The notes beneath the pieces are model-generated. The model had not been told where the DNA came from. It did not search any database and worked only from the letters and a program-made list of their open reading frames with translations. A DNA stretch of 64,000 nucleotides from Desulfobacterales bacterium (GTDB taxonomy: Bacteria > Desulfobacterota > Desulfobacteria > Desulfobacterales > Desulfosarcinaceae). Made by a program: the position numbers and the translations under genes. Below are positions 56,164 through 64,000 of this stretch, piece by piece; position 1 is the first letter of the stretch; each line of letters opens with the position of its first letter. Location: the NCBI GenBank assembly GCA_016218685.1, contig JACRDD010000036.1, forward strand, positions 62,001 through 126,000, read 5' to 3'.

Positions 56164-57789
56164 TTACTGTCGTTCCAATATTCCGATCTGCGATTTACGC
56201 CCGAAGTCTTCCAGAAATCCTGGCAAAAAAGTCTCCATCCCGGCATGCGGCAGCGGTTGGTCGGGTATCAGGCCCGGCGTGTAGCCCCGCTTGCGGAACG
56301 GCTCCAGCAGACGGGGATTGCGGCTGAGGACATGTACGGGAACCGACCATGGCTCGCCCGTGTCGGTAAGCTGCAGATTGGGTTGATGATCGCCCATGAT
56401 GATGATCAGAGTGTTCGGGCCGACATACTTGGCCAGATAATCTCCGATGGTCTGGAATTCGTAATCCAGGGAGCGCAGATAAGCTTCTCCGGCGTTTTCG
56501 AGATTGGGCCAGTAAATCGGGTAGTAGACCGGTGGAAGATCGTGGTAAATATGCCCGTCGCCGATCAAATCCCAATCGGGAACGAAGGGCGGTTGAATGT
56601 TGAAGGCGGCGTGACTGCTGATTAGAACATATCGGATGAAAAGCGGTTGTGCGCGCTGGGTGAATTCGCGGCGATGGACCCAGTCGAGCACAAATTGGTC
56701 CGGCATGGACGCCCATCCGAAATTCGGGCCGCGATAGTGGAAGTGGCCGGCGTAGTAGAACTGTTCGTAGTCGAAATAGGCCCCCTGGGGAAACGCAAAA
56801 CGGGTGCCGGGCATTGCTGAAACGGTGCGATAGCCGTTTTTTCGAAAATAGGTGGCCATGGGGGGCAGGGAGGAGCGCAGCAGGGCGGCGTCCTCAAGAT
56901 CGTTGGCCACCCGCATGCCGGACTCCAGGGTGTCGTGGGCCAGCCAGGACGATCCGCCGTAGGTCGGCGATAGCAGATAGGTGGAGACCGCCTTGAAGCC
57001 ATGCGGGTCGAGGCGCTTGGAGAAACCATCCAGGGTGGCTTCCATGGCCGGACGGTAGACCGGCCGGGTGAAGACGGTGCGGCCGTAGGACTCGACCATG
57101 AACAACAGGACATCTGTGCCCGCCAGCCCTTCGAGGGAGAAAGTGCCGGCGGCCCTCTCATTTGCGGTTTGCTTCAGGCGGGCGACAAAAGTCCGAGTTT
57201 GCGCCAACTGTTCTCGAATTAAGAAGATCTCTTCACCGAGACGGAGCATGGCCGGCGGGCCTGCCGGACGCCAGCCCCCGACCCATCCGGCCCCGAAGAT
57301 GAGGGCTGATGCCACTATGAACGAGATCCGGACCCGCTGGTCTACTAGTGCTCTGGCCGCCGCGCGCCAGGCATAAGCGCTCGCAGCAATTACTGCCAGC
57401 CCCACCGTCAGCGCGGCGGCCGCCAGAAGCAGAAACTCCCCCGGACGGGCGGAGGTCTCGAGCAGGTCGTAGAGTCCGAAGAGATAACCGGAATCGATAT
57501 AGAGGTTGAAGGGCCGGTTGAGATACTGGGGTACCGCCGTATCGCCGATGCGGAACAGGCGCAGCGCCAGAAAGAGAACAGCCACGGTCAGGCCGGTCAA
57601 GAATAGAGCCCGCTTCCCGCAGCAGGTCGCCAAGGCCAGCAAGGCGAGCAGCAGGAAGACATCGAGGGACGGCAGCAAGACGCGCCAGGTAAGGCTTCCC
57701 GGGTAGTCGACGTTCAGCAGCGCACTAAGGAAGAGAAAGGCCGCGAAGAGTGCCGGCAGCGGCCGCCAAGGCTGCATCTTGATCTTCAT
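56164..57789 (-). CDS. Membrane sulfatase-fold protein (phosphoglycerol/phosphoethanolamine transferase-like)
   Basis: The 541-residue protein has about five N-terminal membrane helices (residues about 10-200) and an extracytoplasmic alkaline-phosphatase/sulfatase domain. That domain shows FMVESYGR, the nucleophile region SPTYGGSSW and a C-terminal metal-binding MGDHQP. This is the layout of LtaS/OpgB-like enzymes that transfer head groups between lipids or glycans. The ATG at 57789 overlaps the methyltransferase stop by four bases; the frame upstream is a shadow. It is last in a seven-gene operon that starts with a CDP-alcohol phosphatidyltransferase, which supports a lipid head-group role. 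Confidence 0.85.
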   Translation of the reverse strand: MKIKMQPWRPLPALFAAFLFLSALLNVDYPGSLTWRVLLPSLDVFLLLALLALATCCGKRALFLTGLTVAVLFLALRLFRIGDTAVPQYLNRPFNLYIDSGYLFGLYDLLETSARPGEFLLLAAAALTVGLAVIAASAYAWRAAARALVDQRVRISFIVASALIFGAGWVGGWRPAGPPAMLRLGEEIFLIREQLAQTRTFVARLKQTANERAAGTFSLEGLAGTDVLLFMVESYGRTVFTRPVYRPAMEATLDGFSKRLDPHGFKAVSTYLLSPTYGGSSWLAHDTLESGMRVANDLEDAALLRSSLPPMATYFRKNGYRTVSAMPGTRFAFPQGAYFDYEQFYYAGHFHYRGPNFGWASMPDQFVLDWVHRREFTQRAQPLFIRYVLISSHAAFNIQPPFVPDWDLIGDGHIYHDLPPVYYPIYWPNLENAGEAYLRSLDYEFQTIGDYLAKYVGPNTLIIIMGDHQPNLQLTDTGEPWSVPVHVLSRNPRLLEPFRKRGYTPGLIPDQPLPHAGMETFLPGFLEDFGRKSQIGILERQ

Positions 57790-58757
57790 GGCAGTGGTCC
57801 CTGGCGGCGGGCCAGAAAATCGAGGTGGCGGGCCAGCAAAGACAATTCGCCGGCCGCGACCTGCTCGCGCCGGAACCGGGCCCAGGTGGCCAGATTGGAC
57901 GGTGGGCTGCTCTTCTTCGCAAGCTCCCGTTCGATGGTTTCTATGAGGGCATGCAGGAAAAAGGTCTCCTCCATGGTGTAGCCGGCGTTGCGGGGATGGA
58001 TGACCCAGTCCGAACTGCCAGCGGCCAGCAGTTCCAGGCCGGGTCGCTGCAGGAAGGTCAGGAGTCTTCGGCCGGTGTGGCTGGCCCCGGCGATCCGCGC
58101 ATCCATGGAGGCATGATACTGCCGGAGGATCTCCTGTTCGCCATCCCATTCCGGCAGAAAGAGGGTGTCGCCGTCGAAGTTGCAGGTCAGATAGGCCAGG
58201 CCGTTTGCTTTGAGCCGCGGTAAAAGTCGCGGCAGCAGGGCGGGAAAGTCCACCAGATCGAGAACCGCGTGGGCGATCAAAAGATCGAAGGCGCCAAAGC
58301 TATCGGACCGGTCGGCCAGCGCTTCGGCGCGGGCCGTCTCGAGCACCAGCGATAGGTCGATGTCTGCGGTAAGCAGCCGGCATCGGTGTCTTCCGCTCCA
58401 GGACAAGGCCTCGCCACGCTTTTGGGCCCATTGCGAAAGCTCATTGCGGGCAGCCTCGAGTTGGCCCGGGTCGCTGTCGCTGGCCACGTAAACAGCCGGA
58501 CCTGGTAGCAAACCGCGCTCCACGATTCGCTCCAGCATGGCGCCGGTGCCGGCACCGATCTCGAGGATCTTGAGCGGCTCAGGGCCTGGGGTCCGGGCCA
58601 GGGCCTGGCGCAGGGTCTCCCAGACGTGGTGGTTCAAGGCCCGGTCGTCGATGGCCTTCTTGGCGGCCAGATAGCGGGGGCAAAACGCGCTTTGCGTTGG
58701 GCCTGCGACGGCCGGATGTGTCGGGCTGCTGCTGAATTTATCTACGGTCATGGTCAT
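57786..58757 (-). CDS. Class I SAM-dependent methyltransferase
   Basis: The 323-residue protein has the SAM-binding motif ILEIGAGTGAMLERI near residue 65 and motif II/III regions DLLIAHAVLDLVDF and LKANGLAYLTCNFDG. The acceptor is unknown. Its start lies 20 bp inside the end of the glycosyltransferase gene and its stop overlaps the next gene by four bases, so it is translated with its neighbours. The long C-terminal part (about residues 210-323) is helical and unassigned. Confidence 0.87.
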   Translation of the reverse strand: MTMTVDKFSSSPTHPAVAGPTQSAFCPRYLAAKKAIDDRALNHHVWETLRQALARTPGPEPLKILEIGAGTGAMLERIVERGLLPGPAVYVASDSDPGQLEAARNELSQWAQKRGEALSWSGRHRCRLLTADIDLSLVLETARAEALADRSDSFGAFDLLIAHAVLDLVDFPALLPRLLPRLKANGLAYLTCNFDGDTLFLPEWDGEQEILRQYHASMDARIAGASHTGRRLLTFLQRPGLELLAAGSSDWVIHPRNAGYTMEETFFLHALIETIERELAKKSSPPSNLATWARFRREQVAAGELSLLARHLDFLARRQGPLP

Positions 58758-59832
58758 CCTTCATCCGTTGCAGGAAGCGGTCAATGGCCTTCACGCCATC
58801 CTCCCAGGTCGGACTGTTAATATAGGTCCTCCGGGCGGCCAGGGCCATGCGCTGCAACTCGCCGCGGTTGCGGTGCACTTTTGCCAATAGCGGCGCCAAC
58901 CCTGCCAGATCGCCGGGGCGCAGCAAGAATCCGTTGGTCCCATGACGGATGGTCTCGACCGCCGCGCCGTCGCGGCAGCCGATGGCCGGCATACCAAAGG
59001 CCATGGCCTCTAAAATTGCGATGCCGAAGCCTTCGTAGGCGTAGGGCATGCAGAAGAGATGGCTGGTGGCAAGGATCTTCACCAGCTCTTCTTCCGGGAG
59101 CGGGCCCAGGAACCGCACCGATTCGGAGAGGCGCAGTTGCCGAGTGAGCTGTTTTGCCCTGAGCGCATGGGCCGGGTCGAAGTCGAGGCTGCCCACGACA
59201 GACAGGCGCCAAACGTCGCGGTCGATCCCGGCCAGGGCTTCGAGCAAGGGCAACAACCCTTTTCGGGGAATCACATGGCCCAGGAAGAGCAGCTCCAAGG
59301 GTCCGGGGCGGCGGGCCCTGAGGCCGATGGCATCGGCGGAAGGGGGGCTCCCGAAACGGTCTCCGGCCGGATAGGCGACGACCTGGGGCCGATGGTGGCC
59401 CACTAGGGCGGCCACGGTGCGCCGGGTGGTCTCCGAGTTGAGGATAAAGCCGTCCACCGAGGCCAGAAAACTGCGTTCGGCTATCGATAGAAGCATATTC
59501 CGCCAGCGCGGGCGCGTTTCTTTGCACAGAATGTGATGCACCAGGGCCACCACGGGCGGGCCCGCCTGGCGACGCAGCCGTTGGTTTACGATAAAAAGCG
59601 ACGGATGGCAGAGTTCGTCCTGGATCAGGAGATCGAATCTGCCGGTCCGCAGCCGGCGGTGGAGTGCGGGCGGTAACCCTTGCCCCAGGCGTTGAAGATA
59701 AGGGCCGCCGGCCAGGCTGACGACTTCCACCGAATGGCCTAGCGCCGTCAGGCCCCGGGCCACGATGCGGTCATACAGGTAGCCGCCGGTGAGGGTCTCC
59801 AGGCGGCCGTAGATGATCAGGCCGATACGCAT
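58738..59832 (-). CDS. Glycosyltransferase, GT-B fold, family 4-like
   Basis: The 364-residue protein has the GT4 signature LFLGHVIPRKGLLPLLEAL and the donor-binding EGFGIAILEAMAFGMPAIG with the E-x7-E pattern. The N-terminus (IIYGRLETLTGGYLYDRIV) fits the acceptor domain. It would transfer a sugar from a nucleotide-sugar to an unknown acceptor at the cytoplasmic side. It shares one base with the PTPS stop and overlaps the methyltransferase by 20 bp. Confidence 0.9.
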   Translation of the reverse strand: MRIGLIIYGRLETLTGGYLYDRIVARGLTALGHSVEVVSLAGGPYLQRLGQGLPPALHRRLRTGRFDLLIQDELCHPSLFIVNQRLRRQAGPPVVALVHHILCKETRPRWRNMLLSIAERSFLASVDGFILNSETTRRTVAALVGHHRPQVVAYPAGDRFGSPPSADAIGLRARRPGPLELLFLGHVIPRKGLLPLLEALAGIDRDVWRLSVVGSLDFDPAHALRAKQLTRQLRLSESVRFLGPLPEEELVKILATSHLFCMPYAYEGFGIAILEAMAFGMPAIGCRDGAAVETIRHGTNGFLLRPGDLAGLAPLLAKVHRNRGELQRMALAARRTYINSPTWEDGVKAIDRFLQRMKDDHDRR

Positions 59833-60209
59833 CAGCGGTCGGCACGGTAGGAGGTCCAGGCGATCTCATCCTCCCAGATGGTGACGGCCAGGCCGTCCAG
59901 TCCAAGATGGGCGAGCCGCTCCCTGAAGCGCTCATGGAGGACGGTGGCCAGCCGTTCGATGCTGGGGTTCAGGCCGGCAAAGGCGGCCAGGGCGTTCAAG
60001 GTTTTGTCCCGAAAATCGGCCACGACCTGATCCAGATGCTGCTCCACCGCGACGATATCCACCAGAAAGCCATGGCGGTCCAAGGCCTTTGCCTCCAGGA
60101 CCAGCTCCAGCCGATAGCGATGGGCGTGTTCGCTGTTCTCCGGGCCCCAGTCGCCGCCGACCAGGTAATGCCGGGCAATGAATTCGCGCCGTACCCCGAG
60201 CGTATACAT
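59832..60209 (-). CDS. 6-pyruvoyl/6-carboxytetrahydropterin synthase-like protein, Cys-to-Glu variant
   Basis: The 125-residue protein has the T-fold pterin-binding family layout: zinc histidines His14 (ARHYL), His28 and His30 (EHAHRY) and a C-terminal IWEDE glutamate that would anchor the pterin ring. The position of the catalytic cysteine (C-x3-H in QueD and PTPS) is Glu24 here. Glu at this position is known from PTPS-III enzymes, which cleave dihydroneopterin triphosphate to a 6-hydroxymethylpterin. AAGGAGG precedes the ATG at 60209; the longer frame upstream is not protein-like. No queC or queE is near, so queuosine synthesis is unlikely. Confidence 0.85.
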   Translation of the reverse strand: MYTLGVRREFIARHYLVGGDWGPENSEHAHRYRLELVLEAKALDRHGFLVDIVAVEQHLDQVVADFRDKTLNALAAFAGLNPSIERLATVLHERFRERLAHLGLDGLAVTIWEDEIAWTSYRADR

Positions 60210-60231
60210 TCTTTTCCTCCTTGCCTGGTTT

Positions 60232-61266
60232 TTACTTCTGGTCTTCGGGCCGGTAATCGAAAATGACCTGGATCGTCTCGCCCGGGTTGCGGTCGATGAG
60301 TTCATAGGCCGACGCCGCCTCGGCCAGGGCGAAACGCTGGGTGATGCAGGCGCCGGGGCGCACCCGGCGAAGCATCTCCCAGGCCAGTTGCATCCGACGG
60401 CTGGTCGGCCAGCGGCCGGTGAGTTGGGGGGCAATGCTGCTCACCTGGGAGCTGATCAGGGAAATACGGCCGCGGTGGAAGAAGGCGCCCAGGTCCAGAT
60501 CGACCCGTTTGGCGCCATACCAGGAGCCCACGACCACCCGGCCGCTGTAGCGCGCCAGCGCCAGGGCGGTCTCCAGCCCGGCCGGGTTGCCCGAAAGTTC
60601 GTACACCAGATCCGCCTGGCCCCCCTGGCCCGGCACGGCCCCCAGGCGCGTGAAGAGTTCCGGGTCCTGGGGATCGAAGCATTCGCCGGCACCCAGGCGC
60701 AGGGAGGCCTCGCGCCGCTGCGGGTGCGCCTCCAGGGTCGCCAGCGCGGCCAATGGACATCGGGAGAGCAGGGCCGTGGTGAGCAGGCCGATGATGCCCT
60801 GGCCGACCACGATCACCTTTTCGCCGATCAGCGGCGCACCGTCCAGCAACAGGTTGACCGCCGTCTCCATGCTGGGCAGAAAGAGGGCAGTCTCATCGTC
60901 CAGGTCCGCGGGAATAGGGTGCAGCGTCCCGGGTTGGGCGCAGAAGAGGTCCTGGTGGGGTTGAAAGGCGAAAACCCGGCGATGGAGCCATTGGCCCGGC
61001 ACTTCAGCGCCGGTTTCGATGACCCGTCCCACCACGCAATAGCCGTAGGCCAGCGGATAGGCGAAGCCACCGGCCAGAGCTTCGATGGTGGCATCCACCG
61101 GGACGCCGTGCGGCCATTGGCCCCGGTAGACCAGCATTTCGGTCCCCGGGCTGATGGCCGAGCAAAGCGTCTGCACCAGGACTTCATCGGCCGCCGGCCG
61201 GGGCGCGGGCCCGGCGATGACTGTGACCCGCCCGGGCGCGGAAAATTCCAGGCGATGTCGATTCAT
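60232..61266 (-). CDS. Medium-chain zinc-type dehydrogenase/reductase
   Basis: The 344-residue protein is an MDR-family oxidoreductase: a GroES-like N-domain with CSAISPGTEMLVYRG and YGYCVVGRV, then a Rossmann domain with VVGQGIIGLLTTAL. The catalytic zinc ligands are only partly recognisable, and the structural zinc cysteines are absent, so it may work with or without metal like the BchC/threonine-dehydrogenase group. The ATG at 61266 overlaps the RibD-like stop (ATGA). The substrate is unknown; position suggests a sugar- or pterin-derived alcohol. Confidence 0.86.
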   Translation of the reverse strand: MNRHRLEFSAPGRVTVIAGPAPRPAADEVLVQTLCSAISPGTEMLVYRGQWPHGVPVDATIEALAGGFAYPLAYGYCVVGRVIETGAEVPGQWLHRRVFAFQPHQDLFCAQPGTLHPIPADLDDETALFLPSMETAVNLLLDGAPLIGEKVIVVGQGIIGLLTTALLSRCPLAALATLEAHPQRREASLRLGAGECFDPQDPELFTRLGAVPGQGGQADLVYELSGNPAGLETALALARYSGRVVVGSWYGAKRVDLDLGAFFHRGRISLISSQVSSIAPQLTGRWPTSRRMQLAWEMLRRVRPGACITQRFALAEAASAYELIDRNPGETIQVIFDYRPEDQK

Positions 61267-62018
61267 GCGTCCTGCCATTGCGGTTGGGCCCACAGGATCA
61301 TGTCCGGGCCGCAGGCTTGATAGACGACGGGATCGAAACGCAAGAGGGAGCCATTGCCTGTGGCCGGGCGATCCAGCACCGGTAGGCCGCCCACCAGGCG
61401 GGGAGCGATGGTGATGATCATCTGGTCCACCAGGCGGGCCTCGATAAAACTGGTGATCACCCGGCCGCCGCCCTCCACCATGATGCTCCGGATGCCCCTT
61501 TCGCCCAACTGGCGCAGCAGATCGGGCAGCTCCACCATGTCGCGCCGGTCGTGGCGGCAGCGGATGACTTGCGCCCCCCGGCCTTGGACCGCGCCGACCC
61601 GCTGGGATTCATGCTGGTCTGTACAAGCCAGCCAACAATGGCGGTCGGTGCGTTCGAGCAGGCGCGCGTGCAAGGGGATGCGCAAATGACTGTCGAGCAC
61701 AATGGGCTGGGGGCTGCTGCCTTCGACGAGCCGCACCGTCAGCAGGGGGTTGTCCGCCAGTAGGGTGTTGATGCCGATGACGATGGCATCGCAGGCAGCC
61801 CGGATGCGATGGGTCAAGACCATGGAGGCGTGGCTGCTCAACCGAAGCGGCTCGCGGTTGCGGGTGGCGATGCTGCCATCCACGCTCTGGGCGTAGGATA
61901 CCGTGACCAGCGGCCGATGATGGCGCGCAAGGAACGCCTGGGACACGAGTGGCAACCGCTCGAACCACGCCTCCGGGCGGCAAGCGAGCGTAGCGGTTTG
62001 AACCTTTTCTTCCTCCAT
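61263..62018 (-). CDS. RibD C-terminal-domain reductase (pyrimidine/pterin reductase-like)
   Basis: The 251-residue protein has the dihydrofolate-reductase-like fold of RibD/RIB7: TVSYAQSVDGSIA, GINTLLADNPLLTVR and MVEGGGRVITSFI are the NADPH- and substrate-binding motifs. There is no deaminase domain, and no other riboflavin genes are in the window, so its role is probably the reduction of a related aminopyrimidine or pterin. An extra 35 residues precede the domain. It overlaps the MDR gene by four bases and follows the CDP-alcohol phosphatidyltransferase by 115 bp. Confidence 0.9.
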   Translation of the reverse strand: MEEEKVQTATLACRPEAWFERLPLVSQAFLARHHRPLVTVSYAQSVDGSIATRNREPLRLSSHASMVLTHRIRAACDAIVIGINTLLADNPLLTVRLVEGSSPQPIVLDSHLRIPLHARLLERTDRHCWLACTDQHESQRVGAVQGRGAQVIRCRHDRRDMVELPDLLRQLGERGIRSIMVEGGGRVITSFIEARLVDQMIITIAPRLVGGLPVLDRPATGNGSLLRFDPVVYQACGPDMILWAQPQWQDA

Positions 62019-62133
62019 GGGGATCCTTTCCCTGGCGGTCTAACAGGCTGCGAATCTATTTTCGACGATACCGGCCTTCCTCCGACAAGTCAAATTATGC
62101 CTGGCAAGCCCAAGTTTCAGTCCAACCCATGTT

Positions 62134-63282
62134 TCAGCGGCGGTAAAGGACTTTTTCTTCCGGCGTCCAGAGGGACATGGCGCCGGTTCCGGTCAACATC
62201 AGCGTGGCACTGGTGCCGAAGATAACCATCGAAATCGCTGACAGGCCAAAGGGGGACCAAATGCTGCCGAGAATCAGGGTCAGTCCAAGAGCTGCGCTGC
62301 GCCCCATGCAACCCAGACCGGCCAACAGGCAGCAGAGGCTGTGGGCCAACTGCCAAAGCGGGTGCGTCTGGGAAACACCATCGTTGACGAGCGTCGCGAT
62401 TCCGCACGCAAGAATAGCTAGGCGAAGCACCCAGGGCATGGTCTTGAGCATCGAAGAACTTGCCCAGCGATCCAAGGCTGTTTGCTGGTCCGCGTCGGTT
62501 TTCACTTTGCCGGAGACCACCAGCCAGTCTCGCAAAAAGCCGATCAGCAGGGGCACCATGAAAATCAGGGAGGCAGCGGATAGGAGCGGCGGATTGAAAA
62601 TCGGCAGGAGCGCCACGGTAACCAGCCCCATCTGAAAACCGGCGGTGATGCGCGCATAGGGCCTCGGTTGCAAGGCGATCACGGGAAGTGTCCGTTTTTT
62701 TCGAATCCAGATACCGAGGTTAAACGGGTAGTAGGCCAGGCCTACCAGCAGGTAAGCAGCCGGCAATCGTCCGAGCGCGACCGCCACCAATGAGGCCACC
62801 AGGAGTCCCGCGGCATCGGATTCGATGTCCAGACGCTTGCCGAGCACCGTTTCCCGCCGCTGCCGCCTGGCGACATAGCCATCCACAAGATCGGCTATTG
62901 AAATTCCCAGATAAATGATTCCCGGCGCCCAGCGCAGGGTCTCGGGTAAAGCTGGGCCGTGTCGGATCGCCGACGGCAAGATCCCGGCCAGCCCGACAAC
63001 GGCTCCCGCGCGCAGCAGGGTAATCCAGTTGGCGGCCCCCAGCGTATTGAAAATGGGAAATTCTTCACCGATGCGATGGTTGCTTGCCAGATGACGGGAC
63101 AACTGTTCTATAATGCGGAGCGCCACCGCCAGCCCGGGCAAAAGTCCCAGGAGCATGGCCGGATGCAGTTGGAATTGAGGCCAGTAAAGAAAAATGGTTG
63201 CCAGCCAAGGGCCGATCGAAACCGCTGCCGTCACCCGGATCTGACGACGCAACCGCAGTGGAACTATCCTTGGTTTGTCCAT
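62134..63282 (-). CDS. CDP-alcohol phosphatidyltransferase family protein
   Basis: The 382-residue membrane protein has the complete active-site motif DG-x2-AR-x8-G-x3-D-x3-D near residues 138-160. Several hydrophobic helices flank it on both sides, making it longer than simple PgsA/PssA enzymes (about 200 residues). It would transfer a phosphatidyl or related phospho-group from a CDP-alcohol to a second alcohol within the membrane. It is the first gene of the operon that ends with the sulfatase-fold protein, and no other phospholipid genes are present. Confidence 0.9.
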   Translation of the reverse strand: MDKPRIVPLRLRRQIRVTAAVSIGPWLATIFLYWPQFQLHPAMLLGLLPGLAVALRIIEQLSRHLASNHRIGEEFPIFNTLGAANWITLLRAGAVVGLAGILPSAIRHGPALPETLRWAPGIIYLGISIADLVDGYVARRQRRETVLGKRLDIESDAAGLLVASLVAVALGRLPAAYLLVGLAYYPFNLGIWIRKKRTLPVIALQPRPYARITAGFQMGLVTVALLPIFNPPLLSAASLIFMVPLLIGFLRDWLVVSGKVKTDADQQTALDRWASSSMLKTMPWVLRLAILACGIATLVNDGVSQTHPLWQLAHSLCCLLAGLGCMGRSAALGLTLILGSIWSPFGLSAISMVIFGTSATLMLTGTGAMSLWTPEEKVLYRR

Positions 63283-63441
63283 CCCCCGCTCATTTTTTCA
63301 GGAAAAATCCATGGCTCGTATTGATTGCTTATACCGCATGCTTTTCGGAGTGTCCATTTTGACTGTTTGTTTCGTCGCTCCATAACGGGTTGGTAGGTGG
63401 GACAAGACCTGCTATCGCCCCGTCCCTCATACCATTACGGG

Positions 63442-63624
63442 TTAGGACATCTGCTTATAAAGCTCCAGGATTTCCTGAGGGCTGCTCACCGGACGTGCGT
63501 TGTAGAGCGAGACCGGGTCGCCCGCATCGGCGCCATCGGCACCAATGGTACGTTCGAAGACATGTGGCGCGGCGGCGTCGATGCTGTATGGACCAGGCAG
63601 TACGGGGGCCTGTGGCATGCGCAA
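63442..63624 (-). pseudogene. Short remnant, possibly the C-terminus of an iron-alcohol-dehydrogenase-like protein
   Basis: The frame reads up to 60 residues and ends VSLYNARPVSSPQEILELYKQMS, recalling the extreme C-terminus of group III alcohol dehydrogenases (NPRPV...LY). The remainder of such a gene is missing; the P-type ATPase gene ends 27 bp upstream. It has no convincing ribosome-binding site. A small genuine gene is the alternative. The flanking 63283-63441 shows nothing. Confidence 0.35.
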
Positions 63625-63650
63625 AACGTGGAGACTAAATAAAGGGCGGC

Positions 63651-64000
63651 TTAGAGCTTAATCTTCCGCAGACGAAGCGCATTGCCCACGACTGATACCG
63701 AGCTAAAGCTCATCGCAGCGGCGGCGAGCATGGGCGATAAAAGCAGGCCGAACAGCGGGTAAAGCACGCCCGCGGCGATAGGCACGCCCAAGGCATTGTA
63801 GATAAAGGCGAAGAACAGGTTTTGCTTGATATTGCGCATGGTGGCCCTGGATAGCATCCGGGCGCGCGCGATGCCGCGCAAATCCCCTTTGACCAGTGTG
63901 ACGCGGGCGCTTTCCATGGCCACGTCCGTACCGGTGCCCATGGCGATGCCCACATCGGCCTGGGCCAGTGCCGGGGCGTCGTTGATGCCGTCACCGGCCA
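63651..64000 (-). CDS. Heavy-metal P-type ATPase, C-terminal part (cut by window edge)
   Basis: The visible 116 residues begin inside the [10 protein letters not shown] hinge motif and continue [18 protein letters not shown], ending with two membrane helices ([19 protein letters not shown] and [26 protein letters not shown]) typical of CopA-like copper exporters. The [12 protein letters not shown] segment is the copper-type signature of the last helix. The N-terminal part lies beyond base 64000. Confidence 0.95.
   Translation of the reverse strand, partial: AGDGINDAPALAQADVGIAMGTGTDVAMESARVTLVKGDLRGIARARMLSRATMRNIKQNLFFAFIYNALGVPIAAGVLYPLFGLLLSPMLAAAAMSFSSVSVVGNALRLRKIKL

Noticed and set aside
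59832..60209. Call as QueD of queuosine synthesis
   Set aside because: The catalytic cysteine is missing and no other queuosine genes are nearby.

Overview
The window looks like chromosome of a strictly anaerobic, GC-rich bacterium, most probably a sulfate-reducing or syntrophic member of the Desulfobacterota (Desulfobacteraceae/Desulfosarcinaceae-like). This is inferred from gene content: a type II DMSO-reductase-family molybdoenzyme, an aldehyde:ferredoxin oxidoreductase, a corrinoid methyltransferase set, an FmdE-like protein, a ThiC-family gene under a cobalamin riboswitch, and PerR/KatG oxidative defence. No rRNA, tRNA, CRISPR array or intact insertion sequence was seen.

Region 1 (1-20614, almost all minus strand) reads as one long catabolic and respiratory locus. 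In transcription order it encodes a two-helix membrane protein, a Rieske protein and a two-cluster ferredoxin. Next come the alpha (TAT signal, Mo), gamma (heme-b type) and beta (Fe-S) subunits of an ethylbenzene-dehydrogenase-like molybdoenzyme and its TorD/NarJ-type chaperone. These are followed by a split b6-type cytochrome b, an eight-heme membrane-anchored cytochrome c, a beta-helix lipoprotein and MoeA. The end of the locus holds an SDR alcohol dehydrogenase, an SCP2-type thiolase, an acyl-CoA synthetase, a ferredoxin-nitroreductase and a DJ-1/PfpI protein. The working model is an oxygen-independent hydroxylase wired to its own bc-type complex, with the enzymes that carry the alcohol product to acyl-CoA and cleave it.

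Region 2 (20615-25478) is the divergent partner: a 429-bp AT-rich regulatory gap, an FmdE-like protein, two adjacent acyl-CoA dehydrogenases (the second without the usual catalytic glutamate) and a MerR regulator. Region 3 (25565-33269) is one-carbon metabolism: a UroD-type methyltransferase, a corrinoid protein, a stand-alone MetH-activation-type protein, and a GcvT-GlyA fusion followed by a rhomboid protease and an aldo-keto reductase.

Region 4 (33448-45926) holds a small lipoprotein, a Cas4/RecB-like nuclease fused to an Fe-S XPD-family helicase, a NarX/NarL-like two-component pair, CutA, an AOR/iron-alcohol-dehydrogenase pair, and a ThiC homologue. That homologue is preceded by a clear cobalamin riboswitch plus terminator, so it is better read as BzaF (anaerobic benzimidazole synthesis for B12) than ThiC. 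Region 5 (46002-56146) holds a chemoreceptor, PerR, KatG and two large PAS histidine kinases.

Region 6 (56164-63282) is a tightly overlapping seven-gene operon: CDP-alcohol phosphatidyltransferase, RibD-like reductase, MDR dehydrogenase, PTPS-like protein with Glu in place of Cys, glycosyltransferase, methyltransferase and sulfatase-fold membrane protein. It looks like an uncharacterised pathway for a pterin-related or polyol-containing lipid or metabolite. The right edge carries a gene remnant and the 3' end of a P-type metal ATPase.
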